Assembly: GCA_951329385.1 (NCBI GenBank)
Contig: OX589612.1
Location: forward strand, 16,256,437 to 16,320,436
DNA: 64,000 nucleotides
Origin: Polia nebulosa
Taxonomy: Eukaryota > Arthropoda > Insecta > Lepidoptera > Noctuidae
Direction of reading: 5' to 3'
Shown: positions 63,987-64,000 of the stretch, one piece after another
How positions within the stretch are numbered: the first letter of the stretch is position 1
How the letters are laid out: the number at the start of each line of letters is the position of its first letter
Program-made: the position numbers and the translations under genes
The notes under the pieces: generated by a model
Database searches by the model: none
Seen by the model: only the letters and a program-made list of their open reading frames with translations
Told to the model about the DNA's origin: nothing

Positions 63987-64000
63987 TGCAGTTATAAAAA

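Overview
This is a eukaryotic, almost certainly lepidopteran (noctuid-like) genomic window. It is AT-rich, with GT-AG introns, GC-rich exons embedded in AT-rich introns, and a dense load of moth-type transposable elements (RTE, CR1-like, Jockey-like and I-like LINEs, tRNA- and 5S-derived SINEs, mariner, many MITEs). Two host genes can be reconstructed exon by exon with consistent phases.

Gene 1 (plus strand, 424-40672, continuing upstream of the window) is the 3' part of the genghis khan (gek)/MRCK kinase gene. Fourteen coding exons give a continuous 648-residue C-terminal portion: PH domain, citron-homology (CNH) domain, CRIB/p21-binding motif and Ser-rich tail. A stop lies at 40670-40672 and a 3'UTR intron probably follows. 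Its introns carry most of the mobile DNA. Two CNH exons have had their 3' edge, splice donor included, amplified into near-identical GC-rich minisatellites: 20 x 143 bp at 12094-14957 and 16.4 x 123 bp at 18014-20035.

Gene 2 (minus strand, 60910-53226) encodes a cueball-like secreted protein: signal peptide, YWTD/LDLR class B-like propeller and four EGF-like modules, with no transmembrane segment. Five exons give exactly 551 codons. A TATA box and initiator lie just upstream. The EGF part arose by duplication of an exon flanked by phase-2 introns. The two genes are convergent.

Layout: 1-12 kb, PH exons and a 5.5-kb I-like LINE inserted just upstream of a splice acceptor; 12-20 kb, CNH exons and the two arrays; 20-24 kb, Jockey-like LINE; 24-27 kb, CNH exons and SINEs; 28.6-33.8 kb, a CR1-like LINE nested inside another repeat; 34-41 kb, CRIB and tail exons plus a complete mariner; 41-49 kb, AT-rich DNA that may be gek 3'UTR; 49-53 kb, repeats and a solo LTR whose U3 carries 17 heat-shock-element pentamers; 53-61 kb, the cueball-like gene; 61-64 kb, repeats and the start of another LINE. 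The most unusual items are the two exon-edge minisatellites, the heat-shock-element LTR, a 5S-rRNA-derived SINE that shares its 3' tail with a resident RTE LINE, and a tiny poly(A) retroposon family.
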